From: Acetobacteraceae bacterium
GTDB taxonomy: Bacteria > Pseudomonadota > Alphaproteobacteria > Acetobacterales > Acetobacteraceae
Assembly: GCA_027340195.1 (NCBI GenBank)
Contig: DAHWNE010000237.1
Location: 1-5,116, forward strand
DNA: 5,116 nucleotides
Reading direction: 5' to 3'
Part shown: one piece after another, positions 4,990-5,116 of the stretch
How the letters are laid out: each line of letters starts with the position of its first letter
How positions within the stretch are numbered: the stretch's first letter is position 1
Notes under the pieces: model-generated
Told to the model about the DNA's origin: nothing
What the model saw: the letters and a program-made list of their open reading frames with translations, nothing else
The model's database searches: none
Translations under genes and position numbers: made by a program

Positions 4990-5116
4990 ATGTCCGAACC
5001 TGCCGCCCTGCGCGCCGCCGTCGCGGCCGAGCGCGATCGCGCCGTCCGCCTGTTCGACCGGCTCGCCGCCGACGGCGCCGACGCGCCCGGCATCTCCCGC
5101 GATCCCTACGGCCCCG
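4990..5116 (+). CDS. N-terminal fragment, probable M20-type Zn-dependent amidohydrolase
   Basis: Only 42 codons are present, open to the right edge. The ATG at 4990 has GAGGAG (4976-4981) 8 nt upstream. The residues read MSEPAALRAAVAAERDR, then LFDRLAADGADAPGISRDPY and GP. The pattern LFDxLAxxxxDxPGxxRDxYG resembles the start of allantoate amidohydrolase / N-carbamoyl-L-amino-acid hydrolase proteins (HyuC/AllC-like, peptidase M20 fold). These release ammonia or carbamate from ureido compounds using a binuclear metal site. The metal ligands lie beyond the window, so the assignment rests on this one motif, matched from memory. Confidence 0.5.
   Translation, partial: MSEPAALRAAVAAERDRAVRLFDRLAADGADAPGISRDPYGP

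Overview
The window reads as a GC-rich alphaproteobacterial chromosome segment, most likely Rhodospirillales/Acetobacteraceae-like. Two things support this: an SspB of the alphaproteobacterial type (globular domain, Ala/Pro/Glu-rich linker, [14 protein letters not shown] tail), and a circularly permuted two-piece tmRNA gene (ssrA) that I could reconstruct from the raw sequence. Genus-level placement is a guess.

Layout. (1) Positions 1-83, minus strand: the start of an unidentified gene that runs off the left edge. A good-looking sigma70-type promoter (173-200) lies in the gap behind it. (2) Minus strand, in transcription order: ssrA (about 2861 down to about 2532), sspB (2508-1981) and a class I fumarase gene (1961-315). 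These are tightly packed in one direction. (3) Plus strand, diverging from ssrA across about 100 bp: a ketopantoate-reductase-family gene (2962-4020) and, 18 bp later, moaB (4039-4584). (4) After a 140-bp gap: a 72-codon gene of unknown function (4725-4943), then the first 42 codons of a probable M20-type Zn-dependent amidohydrolase (4990 to the right edge).

How the parts work together. tmRNA rescues stalled ribosomes and appends a degradation tag, read here as ANDNMALAVAA. SspB is the adaptor that hands ssrA-tagged proteins to ClpXP. The RNA that writes the tag and the protein that recognises it are therefore direct neighbours on one strand, with only a few bases between the end of the RNA gene and the sspB start codon. 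sspB has no visible Shine-Dalgarno sequence but has a promoter-like element whose start point falls on its ATG, so a leaderless mRNA is possible. The fumarase gene follows sspB by 19 bp with its own strong Shine-Dalgarno, so it is probably co-transcribed.

The most noteworthy item is the permuted ssrA gene, because a protein-only view leaves 2509-2961 as an empty intergenic gap. The family itself is known. What merits checking here is the short tag, the ssrA-sspB junction and the possible leaderless start. I see no CRISPR array, insertion sequence, phage gene or tRNA gene.
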